DNA from: Nocardioides xinjiangensis
Lineage (GTDB): Bacteria > Actinomycetota > Actinomycetes > Propionibacteriales > Nocardioidaceae
Direction of reading: 5' to 3'
Assembly: GCF_017916455.1 (NCBI RefSeq)
Contig: NZ_JAFMSY010000001.1
Span: forward strand, 124,001 to 188,000
Length of the DNA: 64,000 nucleotides
The notes below the pieces were generated by a model, which had not been told where the DNA came from, did no database searches, and was given only the letters and a program-made list of their open reading frames with translations. Made by a program: the position numbers and the translations under genes. This document shows, piece after piece, positions 1 through 12,303 of the stretch (its first letter is position 1; every line of letters starts with the position of its first letter).

Positions 1-1407
1 CCGGCCAGCACGGTGTGGTCGAGCGAGCTGCCGATGCGCGAGGCGGTGGCGCTCACCCACCGCCTCGACCCGGACGGGCGATGGCTGATGGCGACCGGCA
101 CCTGGAACGCCCAGGACGGCACGTACGTCGTCGCCGACGTCCCCCGCCTGCCCGCCGCGTCGCTGTGGGACCCGTCCTGGACGCCGGGGCACGACGTCGA
201 CGACGTGGTCGCCCTCGTCACCCGGCCGTCGCCGCCCGCGCTGACGGGCTCCCGGCTGCGCCTGGGACTGACCGTGCCCCGCGCCGCGGAGGAGGTCACC
301 GTCGAGGTGCGGCTGCGCACGTCCGGCGGCGACACCCTCAACGCCTACGTCGGGCCGTTCCCGCCGGGCGCCTCCTCGGCCACCGAGCGCGTCCCCTGCG
401 GCGACGGCTGCACGGTCGAGGGACTCGCGCTCGCCGGACCGGCGGGCCTGCCGACCGAGCTCGTGGGCGACTACGTCGTCGGCCCGCTCGAGGTCGACGG
501 CGCGGCCGCGTCCGAGGTGTTGACCGGCGGCGCCTGGCACCTGGTCGGCGAGGGCATCGCGCAGGCCGCCGACGGCCTGCGGGTCGCCGGCGACGGCCTC
601 GTCGTCACGGCCGACGGCACCGGCAAGGCGGGGCTGACGTCCGGTGCCGGCGGCCTGCGCCCCGTGGTCGCCGGCCGCGAGGCCGTGGACCGGCTGGGCC
701 GGGTCGCCGCGGGCGCCGCCACGTCGTCGGTGGGCGGTCCGCCGCCGTCCGAGGCCGTGCTGGTCGCGGACAGCGTCCCCTTCCTCGGTCCCGAGGGCGT
801 GCTGATCGACTACGCCGTCCTCACGACCAACCGCACGGTCTACGAGGAGGAGTTCGAGGTGCGCGTCCTGGCGGCCGCCGACACGCCCGGCCGCGTGTCC
901 ACCGCGCTGGCCCGCGAGGGGCTCACCGTGGAGCGGCTGCACGCCCAGGAGCGCGAACGCCTCGACGGCACGGCGTACGCCCTGGCGCTGCGGCTCTACC
1001 TGGTCGCCGCGCTCCTCGTGCTGCTGATGGCCGTGGCCGGGCTCGCGGTCACCACCGCGATCCAGCTGCCCGGGCGCCGGATGGATGCCGCCGCGCTCAG
1101 CGTCGTGGGGGTCCGGCGCCGCTCGGTGCTGCTGTCCGTGGCGGTGGAGCAGGCCGTGGTGCTCGGCGCGGCCGCGGTCGCGGGCCTGCTCGCAGGTGCG
1201 GCGGCCCAGCTCATCGTGCTCGGCCGGATCACCCTGGGCCAGGTCGAGGAGGCGTCGTGGCCGCGGGTCGTCGCTCGCGTCGACCCGGCCCTGCTGAGCG
1301 CCACCGCGCTGCTGGTCGCCGTCCTGCTGGGCACGGTGGCGCTGCTGAGCGCCTGGGCGACCGTACGGCGTGCGCGCGGCGCGTCGTTGCGGGAGAAGGC
1401 CCGCTAG
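1..1407 (+). CDS. FtsX-like ABC transporter permease, C-terminal part (5' end outside window)
   Basis: The frame is open from the first base, so the gene starts outside the window; 468 residues are visible, ending at TAG 1405-1407. Most of it is a large extracytoplasmic domain. Three hydrophobic segments follow near nt 990-1065, 1135-1220 and 1285-1360, the usual C-terminal trio of FtsX/MacB-type permeases. Such proteins are inner-membrane subunits of ABC systems for lipoprotein or peptide export or for control of cell-wall hydrolases. The partner ATPase is not in the window, so the substrate cannot be named. It converges on whiA with only 16 bp between stops, which contain a short GCCGG/CCGGC inverted repeat. 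Confidence 0.75.
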   Translation, partial: PASTVWSSELPMREAVALTHRLDPDGRWLMATGTWNAQDGTYVVADVPRLPAASLWDPSWTPGHDVDDVVALVTRPSPPALTGSRLRLGLTVPRAAEEVTVEVRLRTSGGDTLNAYVGPFPPGASSATERVPCGDGCTVEGLALAGPAGLPTELVGDYVVGPLEVDGAAASEVLTGGAWHLVGEGIAQAADGLRVAGDGLVVTADGTGKAGLTSGAGGLRPVVAGREAVDRLGRVAAGAATSSVGGPPPSEAVLVADSVPFLGPEGVLIDYAVLTTNRTVYEEEFEVRVLAAADTPGRVSTALAREGLTVERLHAQERERLDGTAYALALRLYLVAALLVLLMAVAGLAVTTAIQLPGRRMDAAALSVVGVRRRSVLLSVAVEQAVVLGAAAVAGLLAGAAAQLIVLGRITLGQVEEASWPRVVARVDPALLSATALLVAVLLGTVALLSAWATVRRARGASLREKAR

Positions 1408-1423
1408 GCCGGTCGTTCCCGGC

Positions 1424-2410
1424 TCACGCCTCGTCGGCGAGCATCTCGGGGGTCAGCGACGCCTCGGTGTCGGGGATGCCCAGCTCCTCGGCACGCTTGT
1501 CGGCCATCGCCAGGAGCCGCCGGATGCGACCGGCGATGGCGTCCTTGGTCAGCACCGGCTCGTGCAGCTGGCCCAGCTCCTCGAGCGAGGCCTGCTTGTG
1601 CTCGAGCCGCAGGTGGCCGGCCTGGCGGAGGTGGTCGGGGATCTCCTCGCCCAGGATCTCCAGGGCGCGCTCGACGCGCGCGCCCGCAGCGACCGCGGCC
1701 CGCGCCGAACGGCGCAGGTTGGCGTCGTCGAAGTTCGCCAGCCGGTTGGCGGTGGCCCGGACCTCGCGACGCATCCGCCGCTCCTCCCAGGCCATCAGCG
1801 ACTCGTGGGCACCGAGCCGGGTGAGCAGGGCCCCGATCGCGTCGCCGTCGCGGATGACGACCCGGTCGATCCCGCGGACCTCGCGCGCCTTCGCGGAGAT
1901 GCCGAGGCGACGGGCGACGCCGACGATCGCCAGCGCGGCCTCGGGACCGGGGCAGGTGATCTCGAGCGAGGACGAGCGACCCGGCTCGGTGAGCGAGCCG
2001 TGCGCCAGGAACGCGCCCCGCCAGGCCGCGACGGCGTCGCAGCCGCCGCCGCTGACGACGGCGGGCGGGAGCCCGCGCACGGGCCGGCCGCGCTGGTCGA
2101 GGAGCCCGGTCTGGCGCGCCAGCGCCTCGCCGTCCTTGGTCACCCGGACGAGGTAGCGGCTGCCCTTGCGGATGCCGTTGCCCTGCACCATGACGACGTC
2201 GGACGGGTGGCCGTAGACCTCCGCGATGTCCTTGCGGAGGCGTCGGGCGGCAGCGCCCGTGTCGAGCTCGGCCTCGACGACGATGCGTCCGCTCACGATG
2301 TGCAGCCCGCCGGCGAACCGGAGCATCGACGCCACCTCGGCCTTGCGGCAGCAGGTCTTGGTGATCTGGGTCGAGGCGAGCTCCGCCTTGACCTGTGCCG
2401 TCATTGCCAT
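1424..2410 (-). CDS. whiA: DNA-binding protein WhiA (sporulation/cell-division regulator)
   Basis: A 328-residue protein matching WhiA in length and in its start ([10 protein letters not shown] and a CCRKAE motif). The family has an N-terminal LAGLIDADG-like fold without endonuclease activity and a C-terminal helix-turn-helix. In Streptomyces WhiA works with WhiB to switch on division genes; in non-sporulating actinobacteria it is still conserved. The position directly after yvcK, rapZ and uvrC is the canonical actinobacterial order. Two ATG codons lie two codons apart (2410 and 2404). The upstream one is preceded by CAGGAT seven bases away, so I prefer it. Confidence 0.95.
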   Translation of the reverse strand: MAMTAQVKAELASTQITKTCCRKAEVASMLRFAGGLHIVSGRIVVEAELDTGAAARRLRKDIAEVYGHPSDVVMVQGNGIRKGSRYLVRVTKDGEALARQTGLLDQRGRPVRGLPPAVVSGGGCDAVAAWRGAFLAHGSLTEPGRSSSLEITCPGPEAALAIVGVARRLGISAKAREVRGIDRVVIRDGDAIGALLTRLGAHESLMAWEERRMRREVRATANRLANFDDANLRRSARAAVAAGARVERALEILGEEIPDHLRQAGHLRLEHKQASLEELGQLHEPVLTKDAIAGRIRRLLAMADKRAEELGIPDTEASLTPEMLADEA

Positions 2411-2455
2411 GGGGCGAATCCTGCCATGCAGGTCAACGACCCTCGAACCGTCAGC

Positions 2456-3424
2456 TCAGGCCTCGGCCACGATCTCGCGGAACGCCGCGGCGAGACGTTC
2501 GGGGTCGTGACGCGGCTCACCGGGGACGGCGACGTCGGCGACGACCAGGCGGGCACCCCGGTCGGCGACGGCCTTCTCCAGCCGCGGGTGGTCGTCGGCC
2601 AGGGCGGAGGCGTCGACGAGGACGGCGTGCACGCTGAGGTCGGGGGCGTGCTCGAAGAGGACGGCGAGGTGGTCGGCGGGACCGAAGCCGGTGGTCTCCC
2701 CAGCCTGCGCCTCCAGGTTGAGAACGACCACGAGGCGCGCCGCGGTCTCGGCGAGCGCCCGGCGCAGCCCGGGGACCATGAGGTGCGGGATGACCGAGCT
2801 GAACCACGAGCCCGGCCCCAGCACCACCCACTCGGCGGCCAGGATCGCCTCCACCGCCTCGGCGCAGGCCTCCGGCGCCTCGGGCACCAGCGCCACGGAC
2901 TCGATCCGCCCGGCGGTGGTGGCGACCTCGACCTGGCCGCGCACCACGCTGACCGACCCCGGCTCGGCCGGGTCGGCGCCCCGGACGCGGGCCGTGATGT
3001 CCATCGGGGTCGTCGCCATCGGCAGCACCCGTCCGTGGGCGCCCAGCAGCCGGCCCACCCAGTCCAGGGCGCGCACGGGGTCGCCCATCAGCTCCCAGAG
3101 GCCGACGATCAGGAGGTTGCCGACGACGTGGCCGTTCATCTCGCCCTCGCCGGCGAACCGGTGCTGGACGACGTCCGCCCACGTGCGGCCCCACTCGTCG
3201 TCGCCGCACAGCGCCGCGAGCGCCATCCGCAGGTCGCCGGGCGGGAGCACGCCGAACTCGCCGCGCAGGCGGCCCGAGGAGCCGCCGTTGTCGGCCACCG
3301 TCACCACGGCGGTGAGGTCGTCGATGGTCAGGTCGTCGTGGAGCCGTCGCAGCGCCGACAGGGTCGCGAACAACCCGTGCCCACCGCCGAGGGCCACCGC
3401 GGCCTGCGCGGTGTCGCGGGCCAC
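2456..3424 (-). CDS. yvcK: YvcK/CofD-like UDP-sugar-binding regulatory protein (gluconeogenesis factor family)
   Basis: A 322-residue member of the YvcK branch of the CofD-like family. The glycine-rich N-terminus (VALGGGHGLFATLSALR), the TVADNGGSSGRLR motif and the LLIVGLWE region are all present. In Bacillus and Mycobacterium (CuvA) YvcK binds UDP-GlcNAc-type sugars and links carbon status to cell-wall synthesis and shape; it is not known to act as an enzyme. The gene starts with GTG one base after the rapZ stop, so the two are probably translationally coupled. whiA follows after 45 bp. Confidence 0.93.
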   Translation of the reverse strand: MARDTAQAAVALGGGHGLFATLSALRRLHDDLTIDDLTAVVTVADNGGSSGRLRGEFGVLPPGDLRMALAALCGDDEWGRTWADVVQHRFAGEGEMNGHVVGNLLIVGLWELMGDPVRALDWVGRLLGAHGRVLPMATTPMDITARVRGADPAEPGSVSVVRGQVEVATTAGRIESVALVPEAPEACAEAVEAILAAEWVVLGPGSWFSSVIPHLMVPGLRRALAETAARLVVVLNLEAQAGETTGFGPADHLAVLFEHAPDLSVHAVLVDASALADDHPRLEKAVADRGARLVVADVAVPGEPRHDPERLAAAFREIVAEA

Positions 3425-3425
3425 G

Positions 3426-4295
3426 TCACTCCCTGCCGAGGTCGCGGTGGGTGGTGCTCACGTCGTAGCCCGCCTCCCGCAGCCGCCCGGCGATCGCCTC
3501 GGTCATCGCGACGCTCCGGTGCTTGCCGCCGGTGCAGCCGACGGCCACCTGCATGAAGCGCTTGCCCTCGGTGAGGTAGCCGCGGGCGACGGTCTCGAGC
3601 ACCGGGAGGTACTGCTCGAGGAACGTCCCCGCAGCCGGCTGGGACAGCACGTAGGCCGAGACGTCGGGGTCGCGACCGTTCTGGGGGCGCAGGTCGGGGA
3701 CCCAGTGCGGGTTGGGCAGGAAGCGCATGTCGACGACCCAGTCGGCGTCGACGGGGATGCCGTACTTGAAGCCGAAGCTGATCACGGTGATCTTCAGCCG
3801 GGTCGTGGCGGCCGTGCCGAACAGTTCCGCGATGCGGTCCTGTAGCTGGTGGACGTTGAAGTTCGAGGTGTCGAGGAGGACGTCGGCGTCGCCGCGGACG
3901 TCGGCCATCACCTCGCGCTCACGCCGCAGCCCGTGCAGCAGGCGGCCGCCGCCCTGGAGGGGGTGCGGCCGGCGTGCCGCCTCCTGCCGGCGCACGAGCA
4001 CCTCGTCGCTGGCCTCGAGGAACAGCAGCGTCGTGGGGCGGCCGGTGACCTGCTGGTGGCGGTTGGCCTGGAGGGAGTCGAAGAACGAGCCGGAGCGCAC
4101 GTCGACCACCACCGCGATGGGCTGGTGGATCCCGCGACTGTCGTCGACGAGGCGGACCACGTCGCGGACCAGTGTCGGCGGGAGGTTGTCGACGACGAAG
4201 TAGCCGAGGTCCTCGAGTTCCTTGGCTGCGGTGCTGCGGCCGGCGCCGGTCATGCCGGTGACGACCACCAGCTCGCCGGGGGTCGGCTCGTCCAT
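3426..4295 (-). CDS. rapZ: RapZ-family P-loop nucleotide-binding protein
   Basis: A 289-residue RapZ (YvcJ) homolog. A Walker A-like motif (GMTGAGRSTAAKELEDLG) sits near residues 14-31, and the C-terminal VGCTGGKHRSV motif of the family near residues 255-265. In E. coli RapZ senses glucosamine-6-phosphate and guides RNase E to a small RNA. Actinobacteria lack that small-RNA circuit, and the role here is unproven though the gene is conserved beside yvcK and whiA. The ATG abuts the uvrC stop codon with no spacer, consistent with one operon. Confidence 0.95.
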   Translation of the reverse strand: MDEPTPGELVVVTGMTGAGRSTAAKELEDLGYFVVDNLPPTLVRDVVRLVDDSRGIHQPIAVVVDVRSGSFFDSLQANRHQQVTGRPTTLLFLEASDEVLVRRQEAARRPHPLQGGGRLLHGLRREREVMADVRGDADVLLDTSNFNVHQLQDRIAELFGTAATTRLKITVISFGFKYGIPVDADWVVDMRFLPNPHWVPDLRPQNGRDPDVSAYVLSQPAAGTFLEQYLPVLETVARGYLTEGKRFMQVAVGCTGGKHRSVAMTEAIAGRLREAGYDVSTTHRDLGRE

Positions 4296-6323
4296 CTAGT
4301 CCTCCATGATCTCGCCGGTGGCGGTGTTGACCGTCGGCGCCTTGGCAGCAGTCTTGCCGGTCGCGTCGACCTTCGCGACGGCGTCCTTGATGGCGGTCGC
4401 GGTGCGCGGCCCGATGCCGGGCACCAGGGCGATCTCGTCGACCTCCGCCTCGCGCAGCTTCTTGAGCGAGCCGAAGTGCTTGAGCAACGTCTTGCGCCGG
4501 ACCTCGCCGAGCCCCGGGACGTCGTCGAGGGTGCTCTCGACCATCGACTTCGAGCGCCGGCCGCGGTGGTGGTTGATGGCGAAGCGGTGCGCCTCGTCAC
4601 GGATGCGCTGCAGGAGGTAGAGCCCCTCGCTCGTGCGGGCCATGATGACCGGGTCCTCCTCGCCGGGCAGCCACACCTCCTCGAGCCGCTTGGCCAGCCC
4701 GCAGACCGGGACGTCGTTGATGCCCAGCTCGGCCAGCGCCTGCTGCGCGGCCGCGACCTGCGGCGGGCCGCCGTCGACGACGACCAGGGACGGGACGTAG
4801 GCGAACTTGCGGGGCCGGCCCGTCTCGGGGTCGACGAGGAGGGGCCTCTGGGAGTCGTCCGGACCGGCCTGCGCCGCCGCGCGACCCTCCGAGGCCGCCG
4901 GCGGAGCGTCGTGCGGCTCGACCCGGCTCTGCTCGTCGAGCAGCCGCTTGAAGCGCCGGGTGATCACCTCGTGCATCGACGCGACGTCGTTCTGCCCGTC
5001 GACGCCGCGGATCACGAACCGGCGGTACTCCGACTTGCGCGCCAGTCCGTCCTCGAAGACCACCATCGACGCCACGACCTCCGTGCCTTGGAGGTTGGAC
5101 ACGTCGTAGCACTCGATGCGCAGCGGCACCTCGTCGAGGCCGAGCGACTGCTGGATCTCCTCGAGCGCCCGGTTGCGGGTGGTCAGGTCGCTGGCGCGCT
5201 TGGTCTTGTGGAGCGCCAGCGCCTGCGCGGCGTTGGTCGCCACGGTCTGCTGGAGGTCGCGCTTGTCGCCGCGCTGCGGGACGCGGATGGCGACCCTGCT
5301 CCCCCGCCGCTCGGTGAGCAGCTCCTCGAGCACGTCGTGGTCGGGCGGGAGCGCGGGCACGAGCACCTCGCGCGGGATGGACTCGGTCTCGCCGCCGTAG
5401 AGCTGGAGCAGGAAGTCCTGGACCAGCTCGGGGGTGCCGCCCTCGTCGGTGCGGTCGGCGACCCAGCCGCGCTGGCCGCGGATGCGCCCGCCCCGCACGT
5501 AGAAGATCTGGACGGCGACCTCGAGCGGGTCCTCGGCCAGCGCGATGACGTCGGCGTCGGTGCCGTCGCGCAGCACGACCGCCTGCTTCTCGAGCGCCCG
5601 GTTGAGCGCGCCGAGGTCGTCGCGCAGGCGCGCGGCCTTCTCGAAGTCGAGCGCCTCGGAGGCGGCGTACATCTCCCGCTCGAGCCGCTTGGTGAACGCC
5701 GCGGTGTTGCCGGCCATGAAGTCGCAGAAGTCGTCGACGATCTCGCGGTGCTCCTCGGCGGTGACGGTGCCGACGCACGGCGCGGCGCACTTGTCGATGT
5801 AGCCCAGGAGGCAGGGGCGCCCGATCTGCGCCGAGCGCTTGAACACGCCGTTGCTGCACGAGCGCATCGGGAAGACGCGCAGCAGCAGGTCGACGGTCTC
5901 CCGGATCGCCCAGGCGTGGCTGTAGGGGCCGAAGTAGCGGGTGCCCTTGCGCTTGGCGCCCCGGCCGACCATCACGCGCGGGAACTCCTCGCCCACGGTG
6001 ACGGCGAGCCAGGGGTAGGACTTGTCGTCGCGGTACTTGACGTTGAACCGCGGGTCGAACTCCTTGATCCAGCTGTACTCCAGCTGGAGCGCCTCGACTT
6101 CGGTGTCGACCACGGTCCACTCGACGCTCGCCCCGGTCGTGACCATGCTGGCGGTGCGGGGGTGCAGGTTGGCGATGTCCTGGAAGTAGGACGACAGCCG
6201 CGGCCGCAGGCTCTTGGCCTTGCCGACGTAGATGACGCGGCCCTTGGCGTCGCGGAACCGGTAGACCCCCGGCTTGGTGGGGATCGACCCTGGAGCGGGT
6301 CGATAGGAGCTCGGCGTGGCCAC
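4296..6323 (-). CDS. uvrC: UvrABC system protein C (excinuclease subunit)
   Basis: A 675-residue UvrC, the dual-incision endonuclease of nucleotide excision repair. In order: an N-terminal GIY-YIG nuclease domain ([19 protein letters not shown] near residue 20), a cysteine-rich segment, a UVR motif, an RNase H-like second nuclease (residues about 400-590) and a terminal helix-hairpin-helix pair with [13 protein letters not shown] and VPGIGPRTA. The residues between the RNase H-like halves include a short low-complexity linker rich in Ala and Pro. The GTG start at 6323 is preceded by TAGGGT six bases away, suggesting a leaderless mRNA. First gene of the rapZ-yvcK-whiA operon. Confidence 0.98.
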   Translation of the reverse strand: MATPSSYRPAPGSIPTKPGVYRFRDAKGRVIYVGKAKSLRPRLSSYFQDIANLHPRTASMVTTGASVEWTVVDTEVEALQLEYSWIKEFDPRFNVKYRDDKSYPWLAVTVGEEFPRVMVGRGAKRKGTRYFGPYSHAWAIRETVDLLLRVFPMRSCSNGVFKRSAQIGRPCLLGYIDKCAAPCVGTVTAEEHREIVDDFCDFMAGNTAAFTKRLEREMYAASEALDFEKAARLRDDLGALNRALEKQAVVLRDGTDADVIALAEDPLEVAVQIFYVRGGRIRGQRGWVADRTDEGGTPELVQDFLLQLYGGETESIPREVLVPALPPDHDVLEELLTERRGSRVAIRVPQRGDKRDLQQTVATNAAQALALHKTKRASDLTTRNRALEEIQQSLGLDEVPLRIECYDVSNLQGTEVVASMVVFEDGLARKSEYRRFVIRGVDGQNDVASMHEVITRRFKRLLDEQSRVEPHDAPPAASEGRAAAQAGPDDSQRPLLVDPETGRPRKFAYVPSLVVVDGGPPQVAAAQQALAELGINDVPVCGLAKRLEEVWLPGEEDPVIMARTSEGLYLLQRIRDEAHRFAINHHRGRRSKSMVESTLDDVPGLGEVRRKTLLKHFGSLKKLREAEVDEIALVPGIGPRTATAIKDAVAKVDATGKTAAKAPTVNTATGEIMED

Positions 6324-6329
6324 CCGACA

Positions 6330-6335
6330 ACCCTA
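6330..6335 (-). promoter_or_regulatory. -10 element of uvrC operon
   Basis: TAGGGT on the minus strand, six bases before the GTG start. The spacing puts the transcription start at or next to the start codon, and no Shine-Dalgarno sequence is present, so a leaderless mRNA is inferred. Confidence 0.55.
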
Positions 6336-6435
6336 CGGGCGGCCCCCGACAGGCAGCACGACCCGGTGCCGGCCCACCCGCGGCACCACCGTCCGGGACG
6401 TCGCGGTCACCGCCGCGTCGAGGGACGGGCCACGC

Positions 6436-6912
6436 TCAGGCCTGCGCGATGGAGTCGCCCTCGACCGTGATCGCGACGGTCTCGAGCGCCGCGGTCGCCG
6501 GCCCGGAGAGCGGGGAGCCGTCCTCCAGCGAGAACTTGCTGGCGTGGCACGGGCAGGGGATGTCGCCCTCGCTGCTGGACTCGACGAGGCATCCCTGGTG
6601 GGTGCACACGGCGGAGAACGCCTTGAAGTCCCCCTCCGTCGGCTGGGTCAGCACGATCTTGGCGCTCGCCACCACGAAGCACCCGCCGACCGGGACGTCG
6701 GCCGTGCTCGCCAGCGCGCCGGCGTCATCGCTCGGGGTCTGGGTCCCGTCCGGGGAGCTGGGTGAGGACGACGCGTCCGAGGGCGAGGCCGAGGCGTCGT
6801 CCGCGGGGTCGGTGGCCGTCGGCTCGTCGGAGCCGCAGGCGGCGAGCACGGGGGCGCCCACGGCGATCGCGGCGGAACCGGTCAGGGCACGACGTCTGTT
6901 GATGGCGGTCAT
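6436..6912 (-). CDS. Tat-exported Rieske [2Fe-2S] lipoprotein
   Basis: A 158-residue Rieske protein. The N-terminus has a twin-arginine signal (NRRRALTG) followed by a lipobox (LAAC), so the folded protein is expected to be exported and lipid-anchored outside the membrane. A Ser/Pro/Asp-rich linker of about 40 residues leads to the Rieske domain, where CTHQGC and CPCH provide the two Cys and two His ligands of the cluster. It is too small and too isolated to be the cytochrome bc1 subunit; an electron-transfer role is likely but the partner is unknown. The start is supported by TAGGGT six bases upstream. Confidence 0.92.
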   Translation of the reverse strand: MTAINRRRALTGSAAIAVGAPVLAACGSDEPTATDPADDASASPSDASSSPSSPDGTQTPSDDAGALASTADVPVGGCFVVASAKIVLTQPTEGDFKAFSAVCTHQGCLVESSSEGDIPCPCHASKFSLEDGSPLSGPATAALETVAITVEGDSIAQA

Positions 6913-6918
6913 GCCGCG

Positions 6919-6924
6919 ACCCTA
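6919..6924 (-). promoter_or_regulatory. -10 element of the Rieske lipoprotein gene
   Basis: TAGGGT on the minus strand, six bases before the ATG at 6912, with no ribosome binding site between; fits a leaderless transcript. Confidence 0.55.
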
Positions 6925-6962
6925 GCCACCCCGCCTGTGAGGAACCTGTGCGGCACGAGGGC

Positions 6963-10010
<3,048 letters not shown>

Positions 10011-10040
10011 AGTTGATCCTCGATCTGGCATGCGGTGGAG

Positions 10041-10056
10041 TCGAACACGTGTTCGG
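10041..10056. promoter_or_regulatory. LexA (SOS) box upstream of uvrA
   Basis: TCGAAC-ACGT-GTTCGG matches the actinobacterial/Gram-positive SOS box (TCGAAC N4 GTTCGA) in 15 of 16 positions, counting the four spacer bases as free. It lies in the divergent gap between uvrA and the gene at 10183, close upstream of uvrA, as expected for DNA-damage control of uvrA. Confidence 0.85.
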
Positions 10057-10182
10057 CTCAGCGTACGCGGTCGGGTGCTCCGACTCGCCGTTCCACCCTC
10101 TCACGCAGCACCGACAGCGGATCCATCGATCACCCACGCGGGTGGACTCCGGAGAGGGCGGACGAGGTGGCACGATGGCAGC

Positions 10183-10884
10183 GTGACCGACGTCGCGGGC
10201 GCCCTGCCCGAGCTCATCGCCCAGGCCGACCAGGCGCTGGTGCGCACCGTGGACGGACTCTCCGACGACCAGTATGCGGAGCCGACCCAACTGCCCGGCT
10301 GGACCCGCGCCCACGTCGTCGCCCACCTCGCCCTCAACGCCGAGGGGCTCGGCGGAGTGCTGCACGGCGCCCACGTCGGCCGGCCGCGTCCGATGTACGC
10401 CTCCGTCGAGCGACGCGACGCCGACATCGCCGACCTCGCGACGGCGTCGCCCGCCGAGCTGCGCGAGCGGCTGCTCGCCGCGACGGCGCGGTTCACCGAC
10501 GCGCTCGGCGCGATGCACGAGGCCGACTGGGACGGGCGGTTCGAGCGGGTGCCCGACGGACCGACGTACGCGCTCACCAGCGTCCCGCTCATGCGGTTGC
10601 GCGAGGTGGAGATCCACCACGCCGACCTCGGCGCGGGCTACACCCGGGCCGACTGGCCTGAGGGCTTCCGCAGGGTGCTGCTCGACTCCCTGCGCGCGTT
10701 CCGCACGGTGCCGCTGACCGTCCGGGCCACGGACCTCGACGGCACCTGGCGCTACGGCGACGGCGACGGCGGTCCGACCGTCACCGGCACCTCCGCCGAC
10801 CTCGCCTGGTGGCTCACCGGCCGCGGCTCGGGCGAGGGTCTCACGTCCGACACCGGCGAGCTGCCGGAGATGGAGGCATGGTGA
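10183..10884 (+). CDS. Mycothiol-dependent maleylpyruvate isomerase family (DinB-like) protein
   Basis: A 233-residue protein of the maleylpyruvate isomerase N-terminal (MDMPI/DinB_2) family. The hallmark LPGWTRAHVVAHLALNAEGL segment near residues 38-57 carries the first metal-ligand His, and EIHHADLGAGY near residue 145 the others. The characterised member isomerises maleylpyruvate using mycothiol, but most actinobacterial paralogs have unknown thiol-transfer substrates. The start is GTG 10183, six bases after CACGAT, a possible -10. The frame stays open upstream into the uvrA region, but no plausible start lies there. It overlaps the next gene by 7 nt. Confidence 0.85.
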   Translation: MTDVAGALPELIAQADQALVRTVDGLSDDQYAEPTQLPGWTRAHVVAHLALNAEGLGGVLHGAHVGRPRPMYASVERRDADIADLATASPAELRERLLAATARFTDALGAMHEADWDGRFERVPDGPTYALTSVPLMRLREVEIHHADLGAGYTRADWPEGFRRVLLDSLRAFRTVPLTVRATDLDGTWRYGDGDGGPTVTGTSADLAWWLTGRGSGEGLTSDTGELPEMEAW

Positions 10885-11579
10885 ACGACCCGCAGCCCGA
10901 CACCTACACCGGCGACGTCTCCCCCGGCGGCGCCGCGGACGTCCGCCGCCTCGGCCGACTCACGCTGACCAAGGTCGCGGTCGACCCGGAGATGTCCAAC
11001 AACTGCTACCTGCTCCACTGCGGCGAGACCGGCGACCTCGTGCTGGTCGACGCCGCCGCGGAGCCCGAGCGCCTCCTCGAGCTCGTCGGCGACCGGCCGC
11101 TCACGGCGGTCGTCACCACGCACCGGCACTGGGACCACCACCGCGCCCTCGCGGCGGTCAAGGCCGCCCACCCGCACGCCGTGGTGGTCGCCGGCGAGCC
11201 CGACGCCGACGCGATCGAGGAGCAGACGGGGGTGAGGGTCGAGCGCCGGGTGGGCGAGGGCGACACGGTGCGCGTGGGCTCCTCCGACCTGGCGGTGATC
11301 CCGGTCGCGGGCCACACCCCCGGGTCCATCTGCCTGCTGCTCGACGACGCGGGAGCCTCGGCCACGCCGCACCTGTTCACGGGCGACTCCCTCTTCCCCG
11401 GCGGCGTGGGCGCGACGTTCGGCGACGCCGACGCCTTCACGCAGCTGATCGGCGAGGTGGAGACCAAGCTCTTCGGCCGGCTCCCCGACGAGACGTGGTT
11501 CTACCCGGGGCACGGCGGCGACGGCAGGCTGGGCGACGAGCGGCCCCACCTGGAGGAGTGGCGCGAGCGCGGCTGGTGA
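10878..11579 (+). CDS. Metallo-beta-lactamase-fold hydrolase (glyoxalase II-like)
   Basis: A 233-residue protein with the metallo-beta-lactamase motif THRHWDHH near residue 77, an AGHTPGS motif carrying the next metal-ligand His, and FTGDSLFPGGVG with the bridging Asp; PGHGGD near the end supplies the last His. This resembles glyoxalase II and persulfide dioxygenase-like hydrolases that act on thioesters or thiol adducts. The ATG overlaps the preceding maleylpyruvate-isomerase-type gene by 7 nt, so the two are probably coupled. A thiol-detoxification pair acting on mycothiol adducts is a reasonable inference but is not shown. Confidence 0.85.
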   Translation: MVNDPQPDTYTGDVSPGGAADVRRLGRLTLTKVAVDPEMSNNCYLLHCGETGDLVLVDAAAEPERLLELVGDRPLTAVVTTHRHWDHHRALAAVKAAHPHAVVVAGEPDADAIEEQTGVRVERRVGEGDTVRVGSSDLAVIPVAGHTPGSICLLLDDAGASATPHLFTGDSLFPGGVGATFGDADAFTQLIGEVETKLFGRLPDETWFYPGHGGDGRLGDERPHLEEWRERGW

Positions 11580-11598
11580 GGCGTGGCACGCTGGGAGC

Positions 11599-12279
11599 AT
11601 GAGCACCCGTGCACTGACCCTGGCCGACTTCGAGCAGACCGTGAGCGGCGAGGGCATCGTCCTCGTCGACTTCTGGGCGGCGTGGTGCGGTCCGTGCCGG
11701 CAGTTCGCCCCCGTCTTCGAGAAGGCGTCGGAGGACAACCCGGACATCGTCTTCGGCAAGGTCGACACCGAGGCCGAGCAGCAGCTGGCGCAGATGGCGG
11801 CGATCACCTCCATCCCCACCCTCATGCTGTTCCGCGACGGCATCCTGCTGTTCAACCAGGCCGGCGCCCTGCCGCCGCAGGCCCTGGCGGGCGTGATCCA
11901 GCAGGCGCGCGAGCTCGACATGGACGCCGTGCGGCAGGAGGTCCAGGCCGCACAGCAGGCCGCTGAGCAGGCGCCGCAGGACGAGGTGGGCCTCGACGAG
12001 TTCGCCGCCGCGCACAGCCAGGGGGCGTACGTCCTCGACGTGCGGGAGGCCGACGAGGTGGCGAAGGGACGCGTGCCAGGTGCCGTGCACATCCCCATGA
12101 ACGACGTGCCCGCACGGGTGGCGGAGCTCCCGCAGGACCGGCCGGTCTTCGTGGTCTGCCAGTCGGGGGGCCGCAGCCGCCAGGTGGTGGACCACCTGCG
12201 CTCGCGCGGCGTCGTGGCCGTCAACGTGTCCGGCGGCACGGGCGGCTGGGCGCAGCGCGGGTGGCCGCTCGAGGCCTGA
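11599..12279 (+). CDS. Thioredoxin-rhodanese fusion protein
   Basis: A 226-residue, two-domain cytosolic protein. Residues 1-110 are a thioredoxin fold with the active site WCGPC (Cys30, Cys33) and the cis-proline SIPT near residue 73. Residues about 125-226 form a rhodanese domain with the active-site loop CQSGGRS (Cys187). Thioredoxins reduce disulfides; rhodaneses carry persulfide sulfur. The fusion suggests transfer or reduction of a persulfide within one protein. It starts 19 bp after the hydrolase gene, which has a persulfide-dioxygenase-like fold, supporting a sulfur-related trio. No signal peptide is seen. CACGCT six bases before the ATG could be an internal -10. Confidence 0.92.
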   Translation: MSTRALTLADFEQTVSGEGIVLVDFWAAWCGPCRQFAPVFEKASEDNPDIVFGKVDTEAEQQLAQMAAITSIPTLMLFRDGILLFNQAGALPPQALAGVIQQARELDMDAVRQEVQAAQQAAEQAPQDEVGLDEFAAAHSQGAYVLDVREADEVAKGRVPGAVHIPMNDVPARVAELPQDRPVFVVCQSGGRSRQVVDHLRSRGVVAVNVSGGTGGWAQRGWPLEA

Positions 12280-12303
12280 CCCGCCGAGCCGCGGGCGCCG
12301 TCC

